A stretch of 64,000 nucleotides of DNA from Campylobacter concisus (lineage in GTDB: Bacteria; Campylobacterota; Campylobacteria; Campylobacterales; Campylobacteraceae): assembly GCF_003048595.2 (NCBI RefSeq), contig NZ_CP049270.1, positions 62,001 through 126,000 of the forward strand, in the 5' to 3' direction. Of the stretch, positions 39,411 through 47,814 are shown in pieces (the first letter of the stretch is position 1; each line of letters starts with the position of its first letter). The position numbers and the translations under genes are program-made. The notes beneath the pieces were generated by a model. It had not been told where the DNA came from and searched no databases. It was given only the letters and a program-made list of their open reading frames with translations.

Positions 39411-40157
39411 ATGACACTAACTTACAATGCAAAGAAAATTTATGAAATTTGGTTTGACTCAAAAAGTGAGCTTGAAGAGAGCAATGCTAGCTTTTTAGAG
39501 GATTATTTAAATTTTTTAGGCGATATTAGTGAAGTGATAAATATTGATGAAAAAACAAGGCTTTCGGTTATCATCGCCTCTCTTTGCGTGAGCAAAGGCG
39601 CGAAAAGCTCATTTAAAAGCTTCGTTAGGGCTGCTTTAAATGTAGGCATATCAGCAAAAGAGATAAGAGAAATTTTATATCAAGCAGTGCCTTATGCTGG
39701 GCTTGGCAAGGTAGAAGATTATATATTTTTAGCTGATGAAATTTTTAATGAGCACCATATAGAGCCTGAAAATATGCCTAAAAAATCAAGAGAAGGCAGA
39801 GGCGAACGAGGCCTTGAGATACAAAGAAAACTCTTCCCAGCAGTTGATAAATTTATCGCATCAATGCCAAATGATCAAAAACATATAATGGAGTTTTTAT
39901 CGCAAAACTGCTTTGGTGATTTTTATGCAAGAGATGGGCTTAGTTTAGAGCTTAGGGAGCTTTTGACATTTGTCTATATCACGACTCTTGGCTTTGCAAA
40001 GCCACAGCTTTTAGGGCACATTGCTGCAAATTTTGGTATCGGAAACGATAGAGCTAAGCTAATAAGCGTTGTTACGACACTTATACCATTTATAGGCTAT
40101 CCAAGTGCTTTAAACGCATTATCAGCAATAAATGAGATAAGTTCTAGTAAAAATTAA
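39411..40157 (+). CDS. Carboxymuconolactone decarboxylase (AhpD-like) family protein, two domains
   Basis: 248 residues made of two CMD repeats. The first is around residues 40-105 (IIASLCVSKGAKSSFKSFVR, GISAKEIREILYQAVPYAGL) and the second around 160-240 (GLSLELRELLTFVYITTLGF, HIAANFGIGNDRAKLISVVT). I see no C-x-x-C, the redox pair of peroxidase-type AhpD members, so it is probably not an alkyl hydroperoxidase. GGAGCAGAACTT precedes the ATG. It lies between assT and dsbL, so a link to that system is possible but unproven. Confidence 0.75.
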   Translation: MTLTYNAKKIYEIWFDSKSELEESNASFLEDYLNFLGDISEVINIDEKTRLSVIIASLCVSKGAKSSFKSFVRAALNVGISAKEIREILYQAVPYAGLGKVEDYIFLADEIFNEHHIEPENMPKKSREGRGERGLEIQRKLFPAVDKFIASMPNDQKHIMEFLSQNCFGDFYARDGLSLELRELLTFVYITTLGFAKPQLLGHIAANFGIGNDRAKLISVVTTLIPFIGYPSALNALSAINEISSSKN

Positions 40158-40272
40158 TTTTTTAATCAATGCGATTTCTTATAAAATTCAGCCAAAATTT
40201 ATTCTAGCGTTAAATTTGCGGTTGAGCTTGGTTGTAGAATAACTCAAAATAAATCATCTAAAGGAGATTATT

Positions 40273-40929
40273 ATGAGTTTTCTATCTAAATTTAGTAAGG
40301 CTATCTTTGCAGTTGCGGTAGCTGGTGCGATTAGTGCTAGTGCATTTAGCGAGGGTGAGGACTATGTCAAGCTTGAAAAGCCACTAAGTGTCGGACAAAA
40401 TACGCTAGTTAAAATTTTTAGCTACGCTTGCCCATTTTGCTACAAGTACGACAAAAGCGTCACTCCAAAGGTGGTCGAAAAAATTCCTGGACTAAAATAC
40501 GAGCCATTTCACCTAAAGACAAAGGGCGATTATGGCGAGGTTGCGAGCAAGGTTTTTGCCGTGCTTATCGTTATGGACGAGGCAAAAGGTGTCGGCTTAT
40601 TTGATGAAAATTCGCTATTTAAAAAGGCTAAATTTGCCTACTACAAGGCTTATCACGACAAAAAAGAGCGCTGGAGTGATGGCAAAGACGCTGAGGGCTT
40701 TTTAAAAACTGGTCTTGATGCAGCTGGCGTTAGCAAATCAGACTACGAAAAAGAGCTAGCTAATCCAAAAGTGACTGAGCTGCTTAAAAAGTGGGATGAG
40801 AGCTATGACGTGGCTAAAATTCAAGGCGTACCAGCATTTGTCGTAAATGGCAAATACCTCATCATGACAAAATCAATCAGCTCACTTGATGGCATGGCAG
40901 CACTCATCGAAGAGCTTCTTAAAAAATAA
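40273..40929 (+). CDS. dsbL: DsbL-type thiol:disulfide oxidoreductase
   Basis: 218 residues with a signal peptide (cleaved near residue 25, ASAF-SEG) and a thioredoxin fold. The active site C53-P-F-C56 carries Phe where DsbA has His, which is the DsbL form known from the E. coli assT cluster. The cis-proline loop GVPAFVVNGKY is present. It lies 8 nt before dsbI. The likely substrate is AssT (Cys443/Cys450), but it could serve other periplasmic proteins. ATG follows AAAGGAGATTATT. Confidence 0.85.
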   Translation: MSFLSKFSKAIFAVAVAGAISASAFSEGEDYVKLEKPLSVGQNTLVKIFSYACPFCYKYDKSVTPKVVEKIPGLKYEPFHLKTKGDYGEVASKVFAVLIVMDEAKGVGLFDENSLFKKAKFAYYKAYHDKKERWSDGKDAEGFLKTGLDAAGVSKSDYEKELANPKVTELLKKWDESYDVAKIQGVPAFVVNGKYLIMTKSISSLDGMAALIEELLKK

Positions 40930-40937
40930 GGCGTCAC

Positions 40938-41558
40938 ATGAGCTTTTTTAAAAAAATGGCTAAATTTCAAGACTCACGTATCTCTTGGGCGATCTTAGTC
41001 TTTGTGAGCGTCGCGCTTGTCGTTATCGCGCACTCGCTCTTTCAAAACTACGCTTATATGCCTCCTTGCGAGCAGTGCGTCTATATACGTTTTGCATTTT
41101 TATGTATGGCGCTTGGCGGCGTGATCGCTATGATAAACCCAAAAAATTTACTCTTTGCTCTAGTTGGCTACGTCTTTGCCTTTTGGGGAGCGGTGCAGGG
41201 CATAATGTATAGCGTAAAGTTAGCTAAAATTCACGATGCAGTGCATGGTGATGATCCTTTTGGCGTGCAGGGCTGCTCTACTGAGCCACACTATCCATTT
41301 GGCTTACCGCTTGAAAAGTGGGCGCCTGACTGGTTTATGCCAACAGGCGACTGCGGATATGACAGCCCTATGGTGCCTGATGGTGCGGTGCTAAGCGATT
41401 TGCAAAAGAGCATAGTTGATCTTTATGTAGATGGTTGGTATCTTATCCCGTCATCTAAATTTATGTCGATGGCTGATTGCACGCTACTTGGGTTTGGCAT
41501 TTGCTTTGTTGTGCTTGCACTTATGCTTGTTTCAAAGCTTTTATCCTTTTTAAAATGA
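40938..41558 (+). CDS. dsbI: DsbI, DsbB-like quinone-linked oxidase of DsbL
   Basis: 206 residues with four membrane segments. The first periplasmic pair is CEQC, in PPCEQCVYIRFAF. The second loop holds Cys in VQGCSTEPHYPFG and PTGDCGYDS, matching the DsbB/DsbI shuttle cysteines. It would reoxidise DsbL and pass electrons to quinones. It is cotranscribed with dsbL (8-nt gap). A 24-bp palindrome follows the stop. Confidence 0.88.
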   Translation: MSFFKKMAKFQDSRISWAILVFVSVALVVIAHSLFQNYAYMPPCEQCVYIRFAFLCMALGGVIAMINPKNLLFALVGYVFAFWGAVQGIMYSVKLAKIHDAVHGDDPFGVQGCSTEPHYPFGLPLEKWAPDWFMPTGDCGYDSPMVPDGAVLSDLQKSIVDLYVDGWYLIPSSKFMSMADCTLLGFGICFVVLALMLVSKLLSFLK

Positions 41559-41562
41559 ATTT

Positions 41563-41586
41563 AGTTAGCCCAAATTTGGGCTAACT
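41563..41586. terminator. 24-bp perfect palindrome between dsbI and the sensor kinase
   Basis: AGTTAGCCCAAATTTGGGCTAACT reads the same on both strands (AGTTAGCCC arms around AAATTT). It starts 5 nt after the dsbI stop and ends 17 nt before the kinase ATG. There is no T run, so it may be a weak terminator or a protein-binding site. Confidence 0.5.
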
Positions 41587-41603
41587 TAGGATATACTGCA
41601 CGC

Positions 41604-43253
41604 ATGGGTATTAATTTAAAATCACAAAATATTAAAATCTACGCCATCATCTTGCTTGCTAGCCTTTTTGTAATACTTCTTGGGCTAAATATTTACAGCA
41701 ATGCAAAAGAGAAAATCATAGAGCTATCTGATAAAAATAACATAGCAGTTAGCAAAAATATCGTAAATAACTTTCAAATTTGGCTTGATGAACGTATAAA
41801 TTCACTTATTCGTGCGTCAAAATTTATACAAAATGCAGGCATCGTAGATGACGATGAAAAGATAGCTGGCTTTATAAAGCTCTTTAAGCAAAACGCAAAA
41901 GAATTTGATCTAATGCAGCTTTTAAGGGATGATGGAGAAATTTTTGTAGATGGAGAGAAAATTTTAGAAGAAGTTATGCCAAAAAGTGAAAGAGCAGGGC
42001 TTATCTGGTATGTGGAGACAAAAAATACAAATGCCCCAAGCGTAAATTTCATGCAAAAACATAAAATTTTAAAAGGCTCAACTCTAAATTTATGCGTTCC
42101 AGTCACAAAACAAGCGAAATTTAAAGCAGCACTTTGTGGCGTCGTGCGTATAGAAAATATCTTTAATAGCATTAAAAATTTTAGCCTTGCGCCAAATTCT
42201 TACTCATTTTTAGTGACTCATAGCGGTGAAATTTTAACATCGATACCTGATCTTGCTTTAAAAAAAGAGATCGAGGAGAAATTTAAAGAGTTGTTTTTAA
42301 AAGATGAAGATATTACGAGCTTAAAAATAGGACAAAATTTAATTCAAGTAGCTGAGATACCAACGATAAATTGGTTCATAGGAGCTGGCACAAATAACGA
42401 AGAAGAAATTTCAGCTTTAACAAAAGAAGCTTTAAAAAATGCTCTAAGCTTACTTTTTGCCTTCGTTGCGCTCACATTTTTGGCAAATATTCTTCATAAT
42501 TTTATGTATAACAAGATAAAAAAGATACAAGATGAGTATGAAACTTTGCTAACTCATAGAGCCAAAATGAGTGAGGCTGGCGAGCTAATAAGTGGCATTA
42601 ATCATCAATTCATTCAGCCAGTAAATTCGCTAAAACTAATGCTAAGCTCGTGCATAATGTTAAAAAAAGAAGGTAAATTAAGCGATGAGGAGCTAATAAA
42701 TTTGCTTGAAAAAGGACAAAGCTCGGTCAAACTTCTTTCAAGTACTATTGAAATTTTTAGAAATTTTTACAAAAGCGCTGAAAATGTGAGCGAATTTGAG
42801 ATACAAACAAGCGTTAAAAATCTAATAACTCTTATGCACACAGAGCTAAGCCGTGCAAATGTTAGTGTAAAATTTAGTGGTTTTAATGAACAAAAAGTTC
42901 GTCAGATAGAAAATATAATCCAACAAATTTTACTAATCCTAATACATAACGCAAAAGACTCACTTGTCGAAAGCTACAAAGATGAGCCACTAAAACGTAT
43001 CATCGAAATAAAATTTAGAAGCTTTGAAGATAAGTGCTACATCGGAGTTTATGACAATGGAAATGGCGTAAGCGAGCAAATGAGCGAGAAAATTTTTACT
43101 TGGCTAAATACCACCAAAAAGCAAGGAAATGGCATAGGGCTTTATTTTGCTAAAAAGCTAGCGCAAGAAAAGCTAAATGGCGACGTAAAGCTCGTAAATA
43201 ACGTAAAGCCAACGGTATTTGAGTTAAGTTTTGATATAAATTTAAAGGACTAA
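41604..43253 (+). CDS. Membrane sensor histidine kinase
   Basis: 549 residues. A membrane segment at about 12-30 is followed by a ~240-residue periplasmic dCache-like domain and a second segment at about 278-300. The catalytic part starts with an H-box in GINHQFIQPVNSLKLML (His334), then an N-box (LIHNAKDSL), a G1 box (YDNGNG) and a G2 box (GNGIGLYFAKK). It phosphorylates the regulator encoded 1 nt downstream. The signal is unknown; Cache domains often bind small metabolites. The neighbourhood (AssT system before, retention-module protein after) suggests control of surface or periplasmic functions. Confidence 0.85.
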   Translation: MGINLKSQNIKIYAIILLASLFVILLGLNIYSNAKEKIIELSDKNNIAVSKNIVNNFQIWLDERINSLIRASKFIQNAGIVDDDEKIAGFIKLFKQNAKEFDLMQLLRDDGEIFVDGEKILEEVMPKSERAGLIWYVETKNTNAPSVNFMQKHKILKGSTLNLCVPVTKQAKFKAALCGVVRIENIFNSIKNFSLAPNSYSFLVTHSGEILTSIPDLALKKEIEEKFKELFLKDEDITSLKIGQNLIQVAEIPTINWFIGAGTNNEEEISALTKEALKNALSLLFAFVALTFLANILHNFMYNKIKKIQDEYETLLTHRAKMSEAGELISGINHQFIQPVNSLKLMLSSCIMLKKEGKLSDEELINLLEKGQSSVKLLSSTIEIFRNFYKSAENVSEFEIQTSVKNLITLMHTELSRANVSVKFSGFNEQKVRQIENIIQQILLILIHNAKDSLVESYKDEPLKRIIEIKFRSFEDKCYIGVYDNGNGVSEQMSEKIFTWLNTTKKQGNGIGLYFAKKLAQEKLNGDVKLVNNVKPTVFELSFDINLKD

Positions 43254-43254
43254 A

Positions 43255-43935
43255 ATGCAAGAAGTCTTAGAAATTTTAAAAAAGACGTCCGTCTTGGTAG
43301 TCGAAGATGATGATATGGCAAGAGAGCTTATTATTAGTGGGCTTAAACCTTATTGTGAACAGGTAATTGGTGCTTGCAATGGACAAGATGGCGTGGAGAA
43401 ATTTAAAAAGCAAGGTTTTGATATCGTGATGAGCGATATTCACATGCCAGTGCTTAATGGCTTTGAGATGATAAATGAGATGAAGCGTACAAAACCGCAC
43501 CAAAAATTTATAGTCTTTACCTCTTATGATAGCGATGAAAATTTGATAAAAAGCATGGAGGAAGGGGCGATGCTTTTTTTAAAAAAGCCTATTGATATGA
43601 AAGATCTTAGATCAATGCTTATTAGTTTAAGTTTTGAACGAGATGAAAAGCTGGTTTATTTAAGCGATGAGGTGAGTATAAATTTAAAAAGAGAGAAAAT
43701 TTATAAAAACGGCATTGAAATTTATCTTAGCTTTTTGCAAAATAAGATATTTTGGCTCTTTGCTTATAATCTAAATAAGCTAGTTACTTATGAGATGATA
43801 GAAGAATTTGTCTATGAAAGCGATGTTAGCAAGGCGGCTATCCAAAATGTGATACTTCGCCTAAAACGTGAGCTTGGCGTGAAATTTAAAAATATTAGTG
43901 AGAGTGGATATATTTTAATCACAAAATCTGAATGA
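43255..43935 (+). CDS. OmpR-type response regulator
   Basis: 226 residues. The receiver has an acidic pocket (VVEDDD), phosphoacceptor Asp61 (MSDIHMPVLNGFEM) and conserved Lys in FLKKPID. A C-terminal winged helix follows (VSKAAIQNVILRLKRELGV, ISESGYILI). It is cotranscribed with the kinase. The promoter of the next gene, with its palindrome, begins 19 nt after the stop, making it the first candidate for autoregulated or neighbour control. Confidence 0.88.
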   Translation: MQEVLEILKKTSVLVVEDDDMARELIISGLKPYCEQVIGACNGQDGVEKFKKQGFDIVMSDIHMPVLNGFEMINEMKRTKPHQKFIVFTSYDSDENLIKSMEEGAMLFLKKPIDMKDLRSMLISLSFERDEKLVYLSDEVSINLKREKIYKNGIEIYLSFLQNKIFWLFAYNLNKLVTYEMIEEFVYESDVSKAAIQNVILRLKRELGVKFKNISESGYILITKSE

Positions 43936-43953
43936 TTTAGAATTATCGCCACC

Positions 43954-43998
43954 TTGTACCATAGTACAATATACAAAAGTAATTAAATATACTAAAAT
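43954..43998 (+). promoter_or_regulatory. Palindromic operator and -10 of the retention-module gene
   Basis: TTGTAC-CATA-GTACAA (43954-43969) has the same core as at 29646-29661. TAAAAT (43993-43998) is the likely -10. The palindrome ends 24 nt before it, exactly as in the adhesin promoter. The flanks differ, so this is not a recent duplication of the whole region. Confidence 0.75.
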
Positions 43999-44025
43999 AC
44001 CGACAAATAAAAATAAGGAATAAAG

Positions 44026-44595
44026 ATGGCAGCAGTAGCTGGTATAGTTAAAAGTGTTTCATCTGATGTTGTAGCGATAGACCAAAATGATCATGTAAGA
44101 GTTTTAGACGTAAATGATAAAGTATATATCGGAGAGGCTATAAAGGGCGAGAGCGAAAGCTCAAGCATTACAATCACTGCAAATGATGGACAAGATATAT
44201 CAATAAACGGATACGATACTCTTTGGCTAGATAGTAGCGTAGTAAGCGATGATGTTGGCGAGTCTAGCATAGATACTGACGCATTGTTTAAAGCACTTCT
44301 TGGCAATGATTATGTATCGATTTTAGATCATATAAATGAAAAAGTAGATGATATCCTTAGTGCAACCAATTTAGAGCAAGAAGAGCTAAATGATGAGACT
44401 AGCGTAAATATTAGTTTTAATGATATAGATCCAAATTTAGCAAATGAGCATGGATTAAGAGAAGATGATCTTTTAGCTAAAATGAATGAACATAAAGAGA
44501 GCGATAAGCATGTAGATCCTAGCTTTGAGCATACAAATCTTAACGCAACTACGATATATATAGATATCGATAACGATTTAAATAAACTTTCATAA
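44026..44595 (+). CDS. Stand-alone retention-module protein
   Basis: 189 residues. The first ~100 (AVAGIVKSVSSDVVAIDQND, DGQDISINGYDTLWLDSS) align with the N-terminal retention module of the adhesin at 29733 (AGVVKSVNGG, DGKDITLIGKDTITLDQ). No TAAG site, no repeat region and no secretion domain follow. Instead an acidic tail of about 85 residues ends FEHTNLNATTIYIDIDNDLN. A terminator overlaps the stop, so the gene is not simply truncated. It could plug a type I pore, titrate a LapG-like protease, or be a remnant; none is shown. The RBS is AAGGAATAAAG. Confidence 0.7.
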   Translation: MAAVAGIVKSVSSDVVAIDQNDHVRVLDVNDKVYIGEAIKGESESSSITITANDGQDISINGYDTLWLDSSVVSDDVGESSIDTDALFKALLGNDYVSILDHINEKVDDILSATNLEQEELNDETSVNISFNDIDPNLANEHGLREDDLLAKMNEHKESDKHVDPSFEHTNLNATTIYIDIDNDLNKLS

Positions 44596-44628
44596 ATTTG
44601 AGCTTTTTGCTCAAATTTCTTCTGTTTT
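44594..44628 (+). terminator. Terminator of the retention-module gene
   Basis: AAATTTGAGC-TTTTT-GCTCAAATTT, a perfect 10-bp stem with a 5-nt loop and CTTCTGTTTT after it. Confidence 0.85.
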
Positions 44629-44687
44629 AAAAAACTCAAATTTATCTAATATCCTCTATAATAAGCCAAAAATTTCAAAGGAAAACG

Positions 44688-45422
44688 ATGAAAAAAATTC
44701 TAATCATCGCAGGCTCTTGTAATAGCGGCACAGCTGGGCTTCAAGCAGATATAAAAACATGTGCTAGGCTTAATTGTTATAGTGCAACAGCGGTAACTTC
44801 TTTGGTCGCTGAGACTACGGATGCTGTAAAGAGTGTAGTTTGCTTAGAGCCTAGTTTTGTCAAAGATCAGCTAAATACGCTTGCGGAAGAATTTAGCTTT
44901 GATGCGATTAAGATAGGCATGTTATTTAGTGAAGAGATCATGGAGGTGGTGCGTGAGTTTTTGCTAACTCAAAATACCAAAGTAGTGCTTGATCCAGTTT
45001 GCGTCTCAAAAAGCGGACACAAGCTTATAAAAGATAGTGCGGTAGCAAAGCTAAAAGAGCTAATGAGCTTAGCTACGGTAACTACTCCAAATTTAGATGA
45101 GGCAAATGTGCTTTTTGGTGATGATTATAAAGATTTGCCTTGTGACGTCATCGTAAAGAAACATATCAGTGAAGATAGCAGCATAGATACACTTTATAAA
45201 AAAGATGGCTCACTAAGAAATTTTAAAACCCCACTTGTTAATCCGCTTGTAATGAGCGGGACTGGTTGTAGCTTCTCAACTGCACTTGCTTGCTTTTTAG
45301 CAAAGGGCAAGAGCTTAGAGGAGTCTATACAACTTTCAAAAGAGTATATTTGCTCTATCATAAAAGAGAGCATAGATACAAAACTTGGTAAAAATCGCCT
45401 ACTTTGGCATGGAGCGAAGTAA
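44688..45422 (+). CDS. thiD: Hydroxymethylpyrimidine (phosphate) kinase ThiD
   Basis: 244 residues of the ribokinase-like ThiD family. The start IIAGSCNSGTAGLQADIKTC follows the family G-S-D-S-G-G-G-A-G-I-Q-A-D pattern, though the usual Asp is replaced by Cys-Asn. Conserved blocks are AVTSLVAETTDAV, IKIGMLFSEE, VVLDPVCVSKSG, TPNLDEANVLFG and the anion-hole VMSGTGCSFSTALACFLAKG. It phosphorylates HMP and HMP-P for thiamine synthesis. RBS is AAAGGA. It runs convergent with the minus-strand genes after it. Confidence 0.85.
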   Translation: MKKILIIAGSCNSGTAGLQADIKTCARLNCYSATAVTSLVAETTDAVKSVVCLEPSFVKDQLNTLAEEFSFDAIKIGMLFSEEIMEVVREFLLTQNTKVVLDPVCVSKSGHKLIKDSAVAKLKELMSLATVTTPNLDEANVLFGDDYKDLPCDVIVKKHISEDSSIDTLYKKDGSLRNFKTPLVNPLVMSGTGCSFSTALACFLAKGKSLEESIQLSKEYICSIIKESIDTKLGKNRLLWHGAK

Positions 45423-45425
45423 AAT

Positions 45426-45848
45426 TTATCTCTCTGATTTTTGCACGGCAGCTGAGTGAGTGATGATGTCGTGCAGATTTAGTTTATCTTTTCTAAAGAA
45501 GCAAAGACAAAGTCCAAGTATGCTAAAGCCAGCAAAGGTAAAGCAAATTTGGCGCAAGATGGTGTGAAAAAAGCTTAGTTTTCTACCGGTTTTTAGGTTT
45601 ATTAGATAAATTCCTTGTGCTTTATAGCCTGGAGTTTGTGCTTTTATGCTAAAAAAAAGGCACATTATAAGCGAGATCAGGCTATTTGCACCAAAAATGG
45701 CAATTTGGTTATGCAAAAATGCCTCTTTGCCATCAAGCACAAGATATGTTGTCGCATAAAATATCGGCATACCGATGATAAAAAGATCGATAACGAAGGC
45801 CTTTGCTCTAGCCCAAACAGATGCGATTTTTGCCTTTTGCTTTGCCAA
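45426..45848 (-). CDS. RDD-family membrane protein
   Basis: 140 residues with three predicted membrane segments. The N-terminal part ARAKAFVIDLFIIGMPIFYA holds the Arg and Asp pattern that names the family. Its function is usually unknown; some members are Na+/H+ antiporters. The stop lies 3 nt from the convergent thiD stop. It follows the 85-residue gene and purM in one direction. Confidence 0.75.
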   Translation of the reverse strand: MAKQKAKIASVWARAKAFVIDLFIIGMPIFYATTYLVLDGKEAFLHNQIAIFGANSLISLIMCLFFSIKAQTPGYKAQGIYLINLKTGRKLSFFHTILRQICFTFAGFSILGLCLCFFRKDKLNLHDIITHSAAVQKSER

Positions 45849-45849
45849 C

Positions 45850-46107
45850 TCAATTTCCTGTATTTATGTAGATACGGCTAAATTTCTCCCAGTCATATAG
45901 ATAGACTAGGTTGTCACTCTCGCCATTATCATGCGTGACGCAGAGCATAGTAGAGGTGCGTGAGACCTTGCACCAGTGATTATAGAGATCAAGTTTTTTG
46001 ATATCGCTTTCTAGTACACCAAAACAACCTATATACTCATAAATGCTAAGATCAAAAAAGCTCTTATTTTTGGTCTTTAGCAAGCATTTTTTGCTATTTT
46101 CTTGCAT
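45850..46107 (-). CDS. Small conserved-looking hypothetical protein
   Basis: 85 residues, soluble, with no motif I recognise (IYEYIGCFGVLESDIKKLDL, LVYLYDWEKFSRIYINTG). The start overlaps the purM stop by one base (TAATG), and the end is 1 nt before the RDD gene, so the three look cotranscribed. Confidence 0.6.
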   Translation of the reverse strand: MQENSKKCLLKTKNKSFFDLSIYEYIGCFGVLESDIKKLDLYNHWCKVSRTSTMLCVTHDNGESDNLVYLYDWEKFSRIYINTGN

Positions 46108-47090
46108 TAAATTAGCTCTACGCCTTTGCCATTTACTACTTCGCCGATCACGTAGCCATCGCTATTTGCTAGGATAGCATCAACGTTTTCTTTTGGCACA
46201 ACTAATATCATGCCAACGCCCATGTTAAAGGTTCTCATCATCTCGCTATCTTCTACTTTTTGAGCGATGATTTTAAAAATTTCAGGCGTTTTTATAACGC
46301 TTTTTTGTACTTTTGCACCAAGTCCAGCAGGGAAGACGCGAGGTAAGTTTTCAACTATGCCACCACCGGTGATGTGAGCCATTGCCGTAATCTTATCTTT
46401 TAATCTTAAAAAGTCGCTCACATAAATTCTTGTTGGCTCAAGAAGCACATCGATGAGCTTTTTATCGCCTACTTTTTCATCAAATTTTAGTCCAAGCTCG
46501 CTTACTACTTTTCTCGCAAGCGAAAAGCCATTTGAGTGCAGGCCACTACTTGGAAGTGCGACTAAAACGTCACCAGATTTTACAAATTTACTCCTGTCTA
46601 TCTCGTCAGCCTCAGCGATACCCACGGCAAATCCAGCAAGATCGAAGTCGCCCTTTTCATACATCGACGGCATCTCGGCTGTCTCACCGCCGATCAGCGC
46701 GCACTGCGCCTTTTTGCAGCCATTTGCGATGCTTTTTACCACCTCTTTGGCACTCTCTATCTCAAGCTTTGCTGTTGCGTAGTAGTCGAGGAAAAAGAGT
46801 GGTGTGGCGAAGTTGCAGATGAGATCATTTACGCACATTGCGACTAGATCCTCGCCAACGCTGTCAAATTTCTTGGCGTCGATAGCTAGGCGAAGCTTTG
46901 TGCCAACGCCATCAGTCGCTCCCAAAATAGCTGGATTTTTATATCCGCTTGGTAGTCTGACCGCTCCTGAAAATGACCCAATGCCACCTATAACGTTTGG
47001 TGTTTGTGTAGATTTTACGAAAGGCTTTATCGCCTCAACAAAGCTATTTCCAGCATCTATATCCACTCCAGCATCTTTATAGCTTATCAT
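46107..47090 (-). CDS. purM: Phosphoribosylformylglycinamidine cyclo-ligase (AIR synthetase)
   Basis: 327 residues, intact and near the normal length. Diagnostic blocks are YKDAGVDIDAGNSFVEAIKP, GATDGVGTKLRLAID, VNDLICNFATPLFFLDYYA, ALIGGETAEMPSMYEKGDFD, LPSSGLHSNGFSLARKV, AHITGGGIVENLPRVFPAGL and FNMGVGMILVV. It converts FGAM to AIR in purine synthesis with ATP. It is divergent from coaE. Confidence 0.95.
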   Translation of the reverse strand: MISYKDAGVDIDAGNSFVEAIKPFVKSTQTPNVIGGIGSFSGAVRLPSGYKNPAILGATDGVGTKLRLAIDAKKFDSVGEDLVAMCVNDLICNFATPLFFLDYYATAKLEIESAKEVVKSIANGCKKAQCALIGGETAEMPSMYEKGDFDLAGFAVGIAEADEIDRSKFVKSGDVLVALPSSGLHSNGFSLARKVVSELGLKFDEKVGDKKLIDVLLEPTRIYVSDFLRLKDKITAMAHITGGGIVENLPRVFPAGLGAKVQKSVIKTPEIFKIIAQKVEDSEMMRTFNMGVGMILVVPKENVDAILANSDGYVIGEVVNGKGVELI

Positions 47091-47170
47091 CTTTGCCCTT
47101 TTTTGTAATTTTCTAAAACTTTAGCCAAAAGTTGCTAAAATTGTCATCAATTTTCAAAAATGGAGCGAGT

Positions 47171-47767
47171 TTGCAGAAATTTCCAAACGCTTATGTTATC
47201 ACAGGCTCGATCGCTAGTGGTAAAAGCACAGCTATAAATTTACTAAAAAAACGAGGCTTTAGCGTGATTGATGCGGATGTGATCGCTCATGAACAGCTTG
47301 AAATTTGTAAATGTGAGATAGTGGAATTTTTTGGCGAGCAAATTTTAGATGAGACTGGCAAAATCGATCGGCAAAAACTTGGTGCCATTGTTTTTAGTGA
47401 TCCAAAAAAGTTAAAAATTTTAGAGCAAATTTTGCATCCAAAGATAAAGGGAGAAATTTTATCTCACGCTGCAAAGCTTGAGTGTTTGGGGCAGGTTTAT
47501 TTTGTGGATATTCCACTATTTTTTGAAAAGCAAGATCGATACACCGAGTTTAAAAATATAGCTGTGATCTATGCGCCAAAAGAGCTACTAATAAGCCGTT
47601 TGATGAGCCGAAATGGTCTAAATTTAGAAGTAGCAAAAGCTAGAGTGGAGCTTCAGATGGATATTGAGCAAAAGCGAGAAAAGGCAAATTTTGTTATAAA
47701 CAACAGCGGTGATAAAGAAAATTTAGAGCAAGAACTAGAGAAATTTCTAAGGCAAATTTATGGCTGA
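47171..47767 (+). CDS. coaE: Dephospho-CoA kinase
   Basis: 199 residues from TTG 47171, chosen because GGAGCGAG lies just before it; a TTG at 47132 would overlap the purM promoter region and add 13 unlike residues. The P-loop GSIASGKST, VIDADVIAHEQL, LHPKIKGEI, VYFVDIPLFFEK and the lid RLMSRNGL are typical of CoaE. It adds the 3' phosphate to dephospho-CoA, the last step of CoA synthesis. dapF follows 47 nt later on the same strand. Confidence 0.9.
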   Translation: MQKFPNAYVITGSIASGKSTAINLLKKRGFSVIDADVIAHEQLEICKCEIVEFFGEQILDETGKIDRQKLGAIVFSDPKKLKILEQILHPKIKGEILSHAAKLECLGQVYFVDIPLFFEKQDRYTEFKNIAVIYAPKELLISRLMSRNGLNLEVAKARVELQMDIEQKREKANFVINNSGDKENLEQELEKFLRQIYG

Positions 47768-47814
47768 GCTTATATAAATTTGGCAAAAAGTAGAGCAATT
47801 TTAAAGGAAAAATA

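Noticed and set aside
39411-40157. Alkyl hydroperoxidase AhpD
   Set aside because: Two CMD domains but no C-x-x-C redox pair, so only the family name is given.
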